A DNA stretch of 14,375 bases from Spirochaetota bacterium. Lineage in GTDB: Bacteria > Spirochaetota > JAGLSM01 > JAKPMW01. The position numbers and the translations under genes are program-made. The stretch's first letter is position 1; each line of letters begins with the position of its first letter. Where the stretch lies: contig JAKPMW010000425.1 in the NCBI GenBank assembly GCA_029548715.1, positions 1 to 14,375 on the forward strand, given 5' to 3'. Shown here piece by piece: positions 1 through 7,083 of the stretch. The notes beneath the pieces were generated by a model, which saw only the letters and a list, made by a program, of their open reading frames with translations, was not told where the DNA came from and ran no database searches.

Positions 1-6
1 GCGGCC

Positions 7-1701
7 TCAGGCCTGGTCCCGCCGGGCGTCCAGAATGGTAAAGCGGACCATGTTTTGCCCGTTCCAGGCGTTTATCCCGAGATTCCCTGCAAGCGAGATC
101 CGCTCCCCCGGCTCAAAAAGCATCTCGCCGGCCGCAACCCCAAAGGCAACCCCGTCAACCCTGCACCCGTCCCGGGTACGCACCCGTATCTGGCGGTGCC
201 GTCCCTGGTCCCCGATACTGCGGCAGGCTTCAACGATGGCCCCGCAGAGCGCGAAAACCGGCTCGGGGTTGCCGGCCCCAAAGGGCGCCAGCTGCAAGAG
301 CTCCTGGGCCGTCTCAAGGCTGCACTCTCTCCCGCTGATCTCGCAGTCAATCTGGATCGCAGGCCCGTCATCCGGCAAGATGGCATGCGCCTCGGCCCAC
401 GAACGGGCGCTCTCCTCGAAAAGCGCCAGCCTGTCAGCCGCAATGGAAAATCCGCCGGCGGCAGCATGGCCGCCGCCCTTGATGAACATGTGGGCAAAAC
501 TGGCAATAAAGGCCGAAACGTCAAAGCCCGGCACCGAGCGGCATGAGGCCACCCAGACATCCTCATGCCCGTTATTGGACATGGCAATCACGGGCAGGGT
601 ACACTCTTCACAAAGCTTTCCGGCAATCAGGCCCACAATCCCGTGCTGCCAGGCCGGATTACGGACGATGATGAGCCTTTCGCCGGCTGCCCGCACCGAT
701 TCAGCCGTTTGCCTGGCGGCAACCATCGCCGCACTGACCATTCCCTGCCGCTCGGCATTGAGCCGGTCGAGTTCCCTGGCCATCAGCCCTGCCCGCTCCT
801 CATCTGTCTCAAGGAGAAGATCCAGAGCCAGGGCCGGATCCGCCAGACGCCCGGCCACATTGAGACGCGGAGCCAGCCGATAGGCAATCATGGAGGCATC
901 CATTGGCTGGACGACCTTGCTGACTGCAGCCAGAGCCCGGACACCTGCCGATTTTGACACAGGGATGACCGTCAGACCCAGCTTTGCGAAGATCCTGTTT
1001 TCACCAACAAGGGGCACCACATCCGCGATCGTACCGATTGCCACCAGATCAAAGGCCCATTTGAGGAATCTCTCGGCCTCGGCAGGCGGGACAGTGCGGG
1101 CCAGAACAGCCGCCGCCAGCTTGTACGCCATCCCCACCCCGGAGAGCTCACGAAACGGATAGGCCTCGCCTTCAAGCCAGGGATCCAGGACAGCCAGCGC
1201 GGGCGGAAGCTCGGCCGGAGGACGATGGTGATCCGTGATGATCAGGTCAATCCCCATCTCATGTGCAAGAAGCGCTGCCTCACCCCCGCTGATGCCGTTG
1301 TCCACAGTGATGATCAGGCTGGCCCCGGCCCGGCGGGCCCGTTCCACCAGCTCGGGGGAAAGCCCATACCCGTCATGGATCCGGTGGGGAAGAATGGTAA
1401 CAGGGCGCGCCATGCCCAGTGCGGCACAGAGCCTGCAGAGGAGCGCTGTCGCCGTTATCCCGTCGGCATCATAATCGCCAACGATGGCGATGGTCTCACC
1501 GGATTCACGAGCAGCCAGAATACGGTTGACCGCAAGCGGCATATCACGAAAGAGCAGGGGGCTGTAGAGCGCGTTGAACCCGGGAGCGAGAAATTCGGCA
1601 ACAGCCTCATCACCCTCAACCCCCCGGAGGGCGAGCAGTCTGAGAGGAAGCGACTTTGCCCGCACCGGTTCCGGAATCTCTGCAAACACCCACCTGGCCA
1701 T
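7..1701 (-). CDS. recJ: Single-stranded-DNA-specific exonuclease RecJ
   Basis: RecJ degrades single-stranded DNA 5' to 3' in the cytoplasm during recombination, mismatch and base-excision repair. Residue numbers are for a 564-residue protein starting at the ATG at 1701. The DHH-phosphoesterase motifs are all visible: VGDYDADG (74-81), RIHDGYGLS (107-115), TVDNG (132-136) and TDHH (156-159). They are followed by IGTIADVVPL (222-231), WQHGIVGLIAGKL (351-363), SCRSVPGFDV (386-395) and the DHHA1 signature GGGHAAAGGF (409-418). Length is typical of the family. The reading frame stays open upstream to a TTG at 1788, which would add 29 residues unlike a RecJ N-terminus. I prefer ATG 1701 because RWVF followed by LLALRG is where homologues start, although neither start has a Shine-Dalgarno sequence. 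The stop codon lies at the window edge. Divergent from the gene at 1812. Confidence 0.96.
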   Translation of the reverse strand: MARWVFAEIPEPVRAKSLPLRLLALRGVEGDEAVAEFLAPGFNALYSPLLFRDMPLAVNRILAARESGETIAIVGDYDADGITATALLCRLCAALGMARPVTILPHRIHDGYGLSPELVERARRAGASLIITVDNGISGGEAALLAHEMGIDLIITDHHRPPAELPPALAVLDPWLEGEAYPFRELSGVGMAYKLAAAVLARTVPPAEAERFLKWAFDLVAIGTIADVVPLVGENRIFAKLGLTVIPVSKSAGVRALAAVSKVVQPMDASMIAYRLAPRLNVAGRLADPALALDLLLETDEERAGLMARELDRLNAERQGMVSAAMVAARQTAESVRAAGERLIIVRNPAWQHGIVGLIAGKLCEECTLPVIAMSNNGHEDVWVASCRSVPGFDVSAFIASFAHMFIKGGGHAAAGGFSIAADRLALFEESARSWAEAHAILPDDGPAIQIDCEISGRECSLETAQELLQLAPFGAGNPEPVFALCGAIVEACRSIGDQGRHRQIRVRTRDGCRVDGVAFGVAAGEMLFEPGERISLAGNLGINAWNGQNMVRFTILDARRDQA

Positions 1702-1707
1702 GGCAGT

Positions 1708-1737
1708 AATGTAGTTCCCCCACGGCACCCCAGTCAA
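1708..1737 (-). promoter_or_regulatory. Possible sigma70-type promoter of recJ
   Basis: On the minus strand, TTGACT (1737-1732, five of six matches to the -35 consensus) is followed after 18 bp by TACATT (1713-1708, four of six matches to -10). Transcription would begin near 1701, the proposed ATG of recJ, so the message would be nearly leaderless. That agrees with the lack of a ribosome-binding site there. Boxes of this quality arise by chance, so this is only a candidate. Confidence 0.3.
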
Positions 1738-1811
1738 ACTCTCCAGAACCTGGCCCGGGATGCCGATAGGGAGGTGTTGCCGGAGCAAGATCCCGCGGAG
1801 GAACCAGCGCC

Positions 1812-2531
1812 ATGTCCACGACCTGCAGTCTGCGCCTCTTTCGTGCGATTGACACGCTTGATCCGGCTGAACGGGATTACTGGCAGGGCTGGGTAAACAA
1901 GCGTGAACACCTCAAGCGTGAGTATCCACAGGGCATCCCCATGCGGATCCTCTTTCCGGCCGGCATATTCAGCATGCGCGAGCTCCATGGCGCCTACTGC
2001 ATCGGACCTGACGGACGGGCCTGGGTAACCTCGGCCAGCATCGAGGGCTGCATGATCCCCGGCTCACGGGAGGTGCCCCTCCCCTGGTACCTCCTCTTCG
2101 CCTGGACACGGGAGTACGTAGCGTCCATGGATGAGGCCCTGGCCTCGCTTGAGCGGGCGGGAAACCTGATCCGCGCCATCCTTGAGATACAGCGCTTTGA
2201 TCTTCTGCGGGAGGAATCCTGCATCTACCTGCTGCAGCATTGTCGTCCACCCCATATCGCCTCACTGGCTGCCTATCTGGCCAGTGAGGATGGTGCCGGC
2301 TATATCGAACTGGTTTACGGTGACACCGGTCTTGCCTGCGATCCCCTGATTTCGGGGCGAATCCTTGAGGACAAGCGCCTGCATATCTTTCCCCGCCAGA
2401 TCGCAGCGGCTCTCGAATTGCTGACAGCAGGCCAGCACCTTCAGGCCGAAGAACTCCTTGAAGAGGTCTGCCTCATCCACCGCTATCTGACATCAGCCGC
2501 CCTGCACAAGCAGGCCCTTGTCGAGGCATGA
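1812..2531 (+). CDS. Hypothetical protein, 239 aa, soluble
   Basis: I do not recognise this protein. The ATG at 1812 follows a GAGG (1798-1801) at reasonable distance, and the frame is clean for 239 codons. There is no signal peptide and no transmembrane segment. The N-terminal third (YWQGWVNKREHLKREYPQG, then AYCIGPDGRAWVTSAS) looks like a mixed alpha/beta domain with a central WYLLFAWTREY segment. From about residue 115 on the sequence is mainly amphipathic helix (SLERAGNLIRAILEIQRFDLLREE; AAALELLTAGQHLQAEELLEEVCLIHRYL), which suggests a protein-interaction or regulatory role rather than a classical enzyme core. Four cysteines (Cys57, Cys69, Cys121, Cys130 by rough count) lack a metal-site spacing I recognise. 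It diverges from recJ and is followed 6 bp after its stop by a terminator, so it is probably monocistronic. Function unknown. Confidence 0.85.
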   Translation: MSTTCSLRLFRAIDTLDPAERDYWQGWVNKREHLKREYPQGIPMRILFPAGIFSMRELHGAYCIGPDGRAWVTSASIEGCMIPGSREVPLPWYLLFAWTREYVASMDEALASLERAGNLIRAILEIQRFDLLREESCIYLLQHCRPPHIASLAAYLASEDGAGYIELVYGDTGLACDPLISGRILEDKRLHIFPRQIAAALELLTAGQHLQAEELLEEVCLIHRYLTSAALHKQALVEA

Positions 2532-2537
2532 AACCGG

Positions 2538-2567
2538 GCAGGGCCGCGGCGAGGCTTGCTTTTTTTT
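2538..2567 (+). terminator. Intrinsic terminator after the 239-aa hypothetical gene
   Basis: G2538-G2542 plus C2544-C2545 pairs with G2553-C2559: seven base pairs including one G-U, with G2543 bulged and a seven-base loop (2546-2552). Eight consecutive T follow directly (2560-2567). The structure begins six bases after the TGA at 2529-2531, as expected for a rho-independent terminator. It separates the hypothetical gene from the membrane-protein genes downstream. Confidence 0.65.
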
Positions 2568-2617
2568 CCCTGCTGGTACACACTGTCACCCTATACAATT
2601 CATGAAGGGATACTCCG

Positions 2618-3856
2618 ATGCCTTCCCCATCCGATGACAGCTTCCTCAACGAACTCGATTCGCTTGAGGCACCGTCAGCCAATCAGTCCGCTACCCGGAC
2701 GCGCATGCGCGTCAGCCCGGGAATGGTATCCCTGCGCTACCGCTTCAAGCAGCTCTGGAAAGTCGCGGGCATCGAACTCGCCTGCATCGTTTTGCTCTTT
2801 TTCTCCCTGCGCCAGATCCTGCACACCGGAACAGGCACCGAAGAGGGTCGGCAGATTGCCGCGCAAAGCCTGCAGCTCGCCCGGGGAGATCTCGACCTTT
2901 CAAAAAAAACCGGTCCGGCCGGTCTGGATGCCAATGCCCGGATTGCATGGCGCACAGCCCACGCTGACAGCGTCCTTTTGCCGCTGGCCCTGGTTACCAT
3001 CCTCACTGGCGGGGGTGAAGAAATCCTGAATCTGGTTACCATCGCTCTCGCCCTCCTGGCCATCTTTTGCATCTACGCCACCGGAAAAGAACTCTTTGCC
3101 CCGGAGTTCGGCATCAGTGCTGCGATTTTCATGACGCTCATCCCGTCCTTCATCACCCATGCCTCAGGGCTGTTTGCCATCACCTTTGGCTACGCCTATT
3201 CAGGTCTGGCGCTCTGGCTTGTAGCCCGCTCCCGCAGGAGTGACGGTATCGTCTCCCTCATGCTGGCAGGGGCATGCATCACCCTGGCCATGCATGCCGA
3301 GCCCCTCTTTTTCTACCTGCTTGTCTTCCTCGCACTCTTCTGGACCGAGTCAGGGGCCTCACTGCGCCAGATCCTCCCCCTGGCGGGAGGACTTGCTGCA
3401 GCCGAGCTCATCCTCGCCCTGCTCTCCCTGGCGACAAGCGGGATGTCCCCCTTCGCCGGCATGGCCGGTCTCTTCGCCTCCGACAAGGGCCTCGATCCAT
3501 CAGGCTATACCGGACTGGCAGACCTCTTCGGCCAGCTCTTTACCAACCCCCAGGTCCTGCCCTTCGCCCTGCTTGCCGTCTTCGGGATCGGGTACACCCT
3601 GCGGGCCAGTCGTTCCAGTTTCCCCTGGCAACCGATGCTCCTGCTTGCGGCAGCCTATTTTACCCTGGAATTTGTCCCCAAGTCGTTTTCGCCCTGGACA
3701 ACGCTGCCCAAGGATGGACGAATGCTGGCGGTGCTGGCGGCCCCTCTCGCCCTTGTCGCCGGGAACCTCCTGGCCGGACTGGGAAACCGCCTCATGCTCC
3801 GCTGGCTGGCCATTGGCTGCACCGCCCTCTCCGTGCCGCTCCTCTTCCTCTACTGA
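2618..3856 (+). CDS. GT-C-type integral membrane glycosyltransferase-like protein (PMT/ArnT-like)
   Basis: A 412-residue polytopic membrane protein with about ten to eleven hydrophobic segments (for example 49-68, 138-156, 186-204, 229-243, 250-272, 311-330, 337-351, 368-388, 394-411) and a hydrophilic cytoplasmic N-terminus. The pattern follows GT-C enzymes, which move sugars from polyprenyl-phosphate donors on the periplasmic side. After TM1 comes a long outer loop with TEEGRQIAAQSLQLARGDL (from residue 74), where PMT/ArnT proteins keep the acidic DExxY-type catalytic motif. Later come a YATGKELFAPEFG segment (153-165), like the loop after TM3 in the family, and PKDGRML (364-370), like the conserved P-x-D/E-R motif before the C-terminal helices. 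The protein stops right after its last helix, with no periplasmic C-terminal domain. Start ATG 2618 has GAAGGGA seven bases upstream. Family assignment is by pattern; substrate unknown. Confidence 0.7.
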   Translation: MPSPSDDSFLNELDSLEAPSANQSATRTRMRVSPGMVSLRYRFKQLWKVAGIELACIVLLFFSLRQILHTGTGTEEGRQIAAQSLQLARGDLDLSKKTGPAGLDANARIAWRTAHADSVLLPLALVTILTGGGEEILNLVTIALALLAIFCIYATGKELFAPEFGISAAIFMTLIPSFITHASGLFAITFGYAYSGLALWLVARSRRSDGIVSLMLAGACITLAMHAEPLFFYLLVFLALFWTESGASLRQILPLAGGLAAAELILALLSLATSGMSPFAGMAGLFASDKGLDPSGYTGLADLFGQLFTNPQVLPFALLAVFGIGYTLRASRSSFPWQPMLLLAAAYFTLEFVPKSFSPWTTLPKDGRMLAVLAAPLALVAGNLLAGLGNRLMLRWLAIGCTALSVPLLFLY

Positions 3857-3874
3857 GACCGCAAAGGATCACCC

Positions 3875-4690
3875 ATGCTCCCATTTGAAAAACTGGCTAC
3901 CCCCCACACCATCATCCCGGGAATCGTCATCCTGATCCTCTTTGTGCTTGTGCTGGCCAATCTTGTGCCGGCCTCCCCTCTGGCTCCGGGAACCGTCCTG
4001 TACGAAAAAAACAACTTCGGCTATCAGCCTGTGGCCACAACTGAAACCTCCAACATGGTTCGTGTCCACCAGCAGGCCGGTGCGTTTGTCCAGATCGGAA
4101 TCAATAACCCACCGGCCAAGCTCTGGGTCCCGGCACAGGCCCTGGCCGGCCGGTATCCGCTTCCGGCCCAGCTCTTTCTCCGGACGCACGCCGGCCAGCT
4201 CGGCCCAACCCTGCCGCCATTTGTCGAAAAGCACCTGACGATCCGCTATGGCCAGACCGGCGATGCGGGAACCGCCCCCAGCGAGCAGACCAGCGTGCAC
4301 GTCCTCTTTTCGCTGTTTCTCCTGACCGTACTCCTCCTGGTGATGAAATCCCAGACAGTCAAAAACACCCTTGCCGTTTTGGCCGGATGCTTCATGCTCT
4401 TTTATTCGGTCTATGCCTCGGGGCTTGTCAAGTCGACACTCGAATCTCCCCAGGCCGGAATCGTCCGCATCCTGGATCTTGTCCGTACGGGCAGGGGAAT
4501 GGCCATCATGTGCGAAACCGACGACCTGATCAAGATCGTGCAAAGCCGTCACGGAAACAACATCGAGGCAAAGCCGCTCCAGGCAATGCAGGCAGGCTTT
4601 CGGGGCTATCTGCTGACACGCACACAACCCGGGAGCAACTGGAAACTGCTGGCCACAGACGGAAAGGTGATGCTGTTCTACCGGGACTGA
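3875..4690 (+). CDS. Membrane protein with two periplasmic domains; probable partner of the GT-C-like protein
   Basis: 271 residues, starting at ATG 3875 with AAAGGA (3863-3868) upstream and only 18 bp after the preceding stop, so almost certainly co-transcribed with it. Predicted layout: TM1 at 12-32, a roughly 105-residue periplasmic domain (33-138, with NNFGYQPVAT and an FVQIGINNPPAKLWVP strand region), TM2 at 141-157, TM3 at 164-182, and a C-terminal periplasmic segment (185-271). That last segment (AGIVRILDLVRTGRGMAIMCETDDLIKIV) resembles the small alpha/beta tail that many PMT-type glycosyltransferases carry after their last helix. The upstream protein lacks this tail, so this gene may supply it in trans. 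I do not recognise the first periplasmic domain. Its 3' end overlaps the convergent gene on the other strand by 13 bp. Function inferred from context only. Confidence 0.8.
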   Translation: MLPFEKLATPHTIIPGIVILILFVLVLANLVPASPLAPGTVLYEKNNFGYQPVATTETSNMVRVHQQAGAFVQIGINNPPAKLWVPAQALAGRYPLPAQLFLRTHAGQLGPTLPPFVEKHLTIRYGQTGDAGTAPSEQTSVHVLFSLFLLTVLLLVMKSQTVKNTLAVLAGCFMLFYSVYASGLVKSTLESPQAGIVRILDLVRTGRGMAIMCETDDLIKIVQSRHGNNIEAKPLQAMQAGFRGYLLTRTQPGSNWKLLATDGKVMLFYRD

Positions 4691-5118
4691 CGGGGACGCT
4701 CGTAGCGGTCCAGCAAAAACCGGTCAAGGCTCCCGTCAGCCACCCTGGCCTCGAATGAATCCAGATCAGGGACCACAAGGGATGAAAGAAAGCGCACCGT
4801 CCAGGCGCCGGAGAGCGGCGAGATCGTGATGATCGGACGGCTGTTTTTCCATGCCTCCCACATCTCTATGGACGCGCCCATGCTGGCCTCGGGGAGATAT
4901 GCAACCAGCACATCAGCAGCGATAACCTCGCCGATCTGGCGAAAGAAAACCGCCTCCTCGTCTTCCGCAGCCCCGGCCTCTACGGTACCGGGAGAAGCCA
5001 GTACCACATCGTGGTAGCGCACGGCCAAAGCCTGCCGAATCCGTTCGCGGTATTCCTGTCCATGCAGGCCGCCATCCATCCGCGAGCCATGGACAATGCC
5101 ACTGATCCAGACCTTCAT
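4678..5118 (-). CDS. Nucleoside 2-deoxyribosyltransferase-like protein
   Basis: 146 residues with a Rossmann-like pattern of the nucleoside 2-deoxyribosyltransferase superfamily, which cleaves or transfers N-glycosidic bonds of nucleosides or nucleotides. Visible features are the first strand and loop MKVWISGIVHGSR (1-13), DVVLASPGTVEAG (37-49), IAADVLVAYLPEASMGASIEMWEAW (66-90) with Glu85 at the position of the family's catalytic glutamate, and RPIITISPL...WTVRFLS (94-112). Start choice: the ATG at 5118 has GGAGGA at ideal distance. An upstream ATG at 5163, which overlaps the previous stop as ATGA, would add 15 unconvincing residues and has no better ribosome site. It lies directly downstream of the serine hydrolase gene on the same strand, probably in one operon. 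The YLPEASMGASIEMWEAW block is like that of a widespread uncharacterised subgroup, so the true substrate is unknown. Confidence 0.75.
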   Translation of the reverse strand: MKVWISGIVHGSRMDGGLHGQEYRERIRQALAVRYHDVVLASPGTVEAGAAEDEEAVFFRQIGEVIAADVLVAYLPEASMGASIEMWEAWKNSRPIITISPLSGAWTVRFLSSLVVPDLDSFEARVADGSLDRFLLDRYERPRQSR

Positions 5119-5159
5119 CTGCGTCCTCCTGCCGTCCCCAGTATACGCCAGGATCCGGC

Positions 5160-6803
5160 TCATTGCCAGTTCGTCATGCGAGAAAGGGGTTCCAGCCAGT
5201 ATGCATGCCTGCGGATGGCATCCAGCTCGGACCCGGCAACCTTCCTGACACCAGCAGGAATCCGTCCGCTCAGGCCAAAAAGCTCAAGCGCCCGCCAAAG
5301 CAGCCGGGGGTCATCAGCCCCCGAACCTGCAATCCTCCCCAGCGCAGCCTCACGCATCCCCGCTCCGGCCCAGGGGATCCCGAGAATACGCAAATCATGG
5401 CGCAGACCGTCCCCGGGGTTTCCCCTGCGCGAAAGCAGGGCAATCTCCTGAAGCACCCATGGATCAGCTGGATCATTCCGCAGCAGCCTTTCACCCAGGC
5501 TGAGTCCCGCCCGGATAAATGGTTCCTGACGCTGCCAGTGCAATGTCTGGAGAGTGCCGAGATCACACAGCCCCCTGCTGTCCGGAAACAGTTCAAGTGC
5601 ATGCCGCATCAGGCGCAGGGCATTTTTCCAGTTCCCAATCCGGGATTCAACAAGCCCCCGTGCCATCAGTTCCTCGGGATACAAGTGTCTTTGAGAATTC
5701 GTCCAGCGCGAAAGGCGACCGACGAGCTCCCCGTCCTGCCAGTCCGGATCGACCGGAGAAAACACCTCGTCCGGGCGCCCCGGCAGAAGATATCTTCTTA
5801 AAAATTCAATGACAAAAATTGATCGAAGCGGATTTCCGTATGCCAGTGTCGCATCCGAAACCAGCCGGTCCGAGTTGGCCAGGATGACAAAGGTCAGCCC
5901 CTTGCGCGGAATCCGGACAATCAGTGCCCCGTAGCCTGGCACCCGCCATCCGTAGTGCCATTGAATCATCTCCCCGGCGACATCGCTCACAAACCAGCCA
6001 AGGCCATAGGGGACCTCGTCTCCGCGCTGGCTCCTGTTTCTGGTGAACAGCCTCACAGCCTGTTCGGAACTCACAAGCCTCCCCGAATCAAGCGCCCGGC
6101 TCCAGGCCACCAGATCCCGCACGGTCGAAACGATTCCGTAGGCAGCATTGCATTCGGGAGAGGGCATGGCAATACTCCTGGCCTCGCGGCCTGTCACCCG
6201 GTACGGTCTGGCCAGTTTGACAAGCCGGTGCTGGGTGGGAAAATATTCCCTCCCGGGAACCGTCATCGTCATTCCCAGAGGAACTAAAATCCGCTCTTCG
6301 AGCATGGCCGGCCAGGGCTGGCGGGCAGCGGACTCAAGCACAGGCGTCAGTTGCATGAAATGATCGGACCGGTAGCGAAAGCCTTCATCCGGCCTCATGG
6401 CGGTGTGGGACAGGACCCGCCGGAGGGTAACCGCCGGATCGGAAAACCGGGCCGTGTCAGCCATCGAAAAGGCAAGATCAAGCCGGCCCTCAGCCTCAAG
6501 CTGGAGAGCCACAAGAGCGGCAAAACCCTTGGAGAGCGAGGCGATATGGTACTGGGTATCGGCTGTTGCCGGCAGTCCCTGCTCAAGATCCGCATATCCC
6601 AGTCCCGCTGTCTCAAGGCTGCCATCACCATACCCGACTGCCAGGCTGCACCCGGGAATAGCCAGACGCTGCCGGACAGCATCAAGTCCTGCGACAAGCC
6701 CTCCAAAGCGGTTTCCTCCGGCCAGGGCGACCGGACTCAGCACAGCCAGGAGGACAGAGGCCCGGAACACCAGCCCCCTGCTCCGGTTTCTTTTCCCTTT
6801 CAT
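5160..6803 (-). CDS. Periplasmic beta-lactamase-fold serine hydrolase with helical C-terminal extension
   Basis: 547 residues from the ATG at 6803, which has a GGGGAGGGG ribosome-binding region about ten bases upstream. A signal peptide is clear: basic MKGKRNRSRG, hydrophobic LVFRASVLLAVLSPVALA, likely cleavage after Ala28. Residues about 32-345 form a class-C beta-lactamase/esterase-type serine hydrolase domain with the SxxK nucleophile motif S89-L90-S91-K92, RRVLSHTAM (128-136) and, near the end, WHYGWRVPGYGALIVRIP (282-299). Two motifs are atypical: Y144-R-S146 replaces YxN, and H283-Y-G285 replaces HTG or KTG. The last 200 residues are helical, with TPR-like stretches (LMARGLVESRIGNWKNALRLMRHALELFP, 379-407), and are not part of the hydrolase fold. 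Likely substrates are peptidoglycan peptides, D-amino-acid peptides or esters. Upstream partner of the deoxyribosyltransferase-like gene. Confidence 0.85.
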   Translation of the reverse strand: MKGKRNRSRGLVFRASVLLAVLSPVALAGGNRFGGLVAGLDAVRQRLAIPGCSLAVGYGDGSLETAGLGYADLEQGLPATADTQYHIASLSKGFAALVALQLEAEGRLDLAFSMADTARFSDPAVTLRRVLSHTAMRPDEGFRYRSDHFMQLTPVLESAARQPWPAMLEERILVPLGMTMTVPGREYFPTQHRLVKLARPYRVTGREARSIAMPSPECNAAYGIVSTVRDLVAWSRALDSGRLVSSEQAVRLFTRNRSQRGDEVPYGLGWFVSDVAGEMIQWHYGWRVPGYGALIVRIPRKGLTFVILANSDRLVSDATLAYGNPLRSIFVIEFLRRYLLPGRPDEVFSPVDPDWQDGELVGRLSRWTNSQRHLYPEELMARGLVESRIGNWKNALRLMRHALELFPDSRGLCDLGTLQTLHWQRQEPFIRAGLSLGERLLRNDPADPWVLQEIALLSRRGNPGDGLRHDLRILGIPWAGAGMREAALGRIAGSGADDPRLLWRALELFGLSGRIPAGVRKVAGSELDAIRRHAYWLEPLSRMTNWQ

Positions 6804-6850
6804 ACCCCGGCAACCCCTCCCCGGAAACGAAAACACTGCACGGTAGACCC

Positions 6851-6880
6851 ATAATAGCCCGAAACCCGTGGAATTGTACA
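6851..6880 (-). promoter_or_regulatory. Candidate sigma70 promoter of the serine hydrolase operon
   Basis: On the minus strand TGTACA (6880-6875, four of six matches to -35) and TATTAT (6856-6851, five of six to -10) are separated by 18 bp. The predicted transcript starts near 6844, leaving a leader of about 40 bases before the ATG at 6803. An inverted repeat, TTGT-N6-ACAA (6874-6887), overlaps the -35 box. Confidence 0.45.
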
Positions 6881-6882
6881 TA

Positions 6883-6896
6883 CACAACGACTTGTG
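6883..6896. repeat. Imperfect palindrome, copy 1 of a 14-bp repeat
   Basis: CACAACGACTTGTG contains the inverted arms CACAA and TTGTG around CGAC. A second copy differing at two of 14 positions is at 7006-7019. This copy sits just upstream of the -35 box of the serine hydrolase promoter, a position suited to an operator. Regulatory role is inference. Confidence 0.4.
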
Positions 6897-6926
6897 GGGT
6901 CTGATCACACAAAGCAGATACTCCGG

Positions 6927-6965
6927 GCGAAGTCCCTTGCGGCCGAAGTCCCTTGCGGGCGAAGT
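6927..6965. repeat. Tandem repeat, 16-bp unit, about 2.4 copies
   Basis: Unit 1 (6927-6942) is GCGAAGTCCCTTGCGG, unit 2 (6943-6958) differs only in its first base, and a third partial copy (GCGAAGT, 6959-6965) follows. There are no spacers, so this is not a CRISPR array. It lies between the two 14-bp palindromes in the divergent intergenic region. Confidence 0.85.
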
Positions 6966-7005
6966 ATTGTAGGACAAAAAGCTGTTTACCGACGAATGGC
7001 AATCA

Positions 7006-7019
7006 CACAGCGGCTTGTG
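7006..7019. repeat. Imperfect palindrome, copy 2 of a 14-bp repeat
   Basis: CACAGCGGCTTGTG matches the copy at 6883-6896 at 12 of 14 positions and has the same orientation. It lies 116 bp upstream of the L,D-transpeptidase-like gene. Together with copy 1 it brackets the tandem 16-bp repeat. Confidence 0.4.
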
Positions 7020-7083
7020 CGCTGACGCTGCTTTTTTCGCCCGGATCATAAAAACGTACCCCTGGCGCCAACAGCGGCACAAT

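Noticed and set aside
35..1896. Long plus-strand open frames opposite recJ
   Set aside because: They are antisense to a gene with every RecJ motif, have no ribosome sites, and their products are basic, proline/serine-rich shadow sequence typical of GC-rich DNA.
2594..2599. TACAAT as a -10 box for the GT-C-like gene
   Set aside because: A good -10 hexamer at the right distance from the ATG at 2618, but no acceptable -35 lies 16-18 bp upstream, so I did not list it as a promoter.
3240..3935. 231-aa plus-strand frame inside the GT-C-like gene
   Set aside because: It is a +1-type shadow of the membrane gene, rich in Pro, Ser and Cys, with no family resemblance.
6927..6965. CRISPR-like repeat
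   Set aside because: The 16-bp units are directly abutting with no spacers, and no cas gene is nearby.
6804..7082. N-terminal extension of the serine hydrolase
   Set aside because: The extra 93 residues would put the clear signal peptide in the middle of the protein, and the ATG at 6803 has a strong ribosome site.
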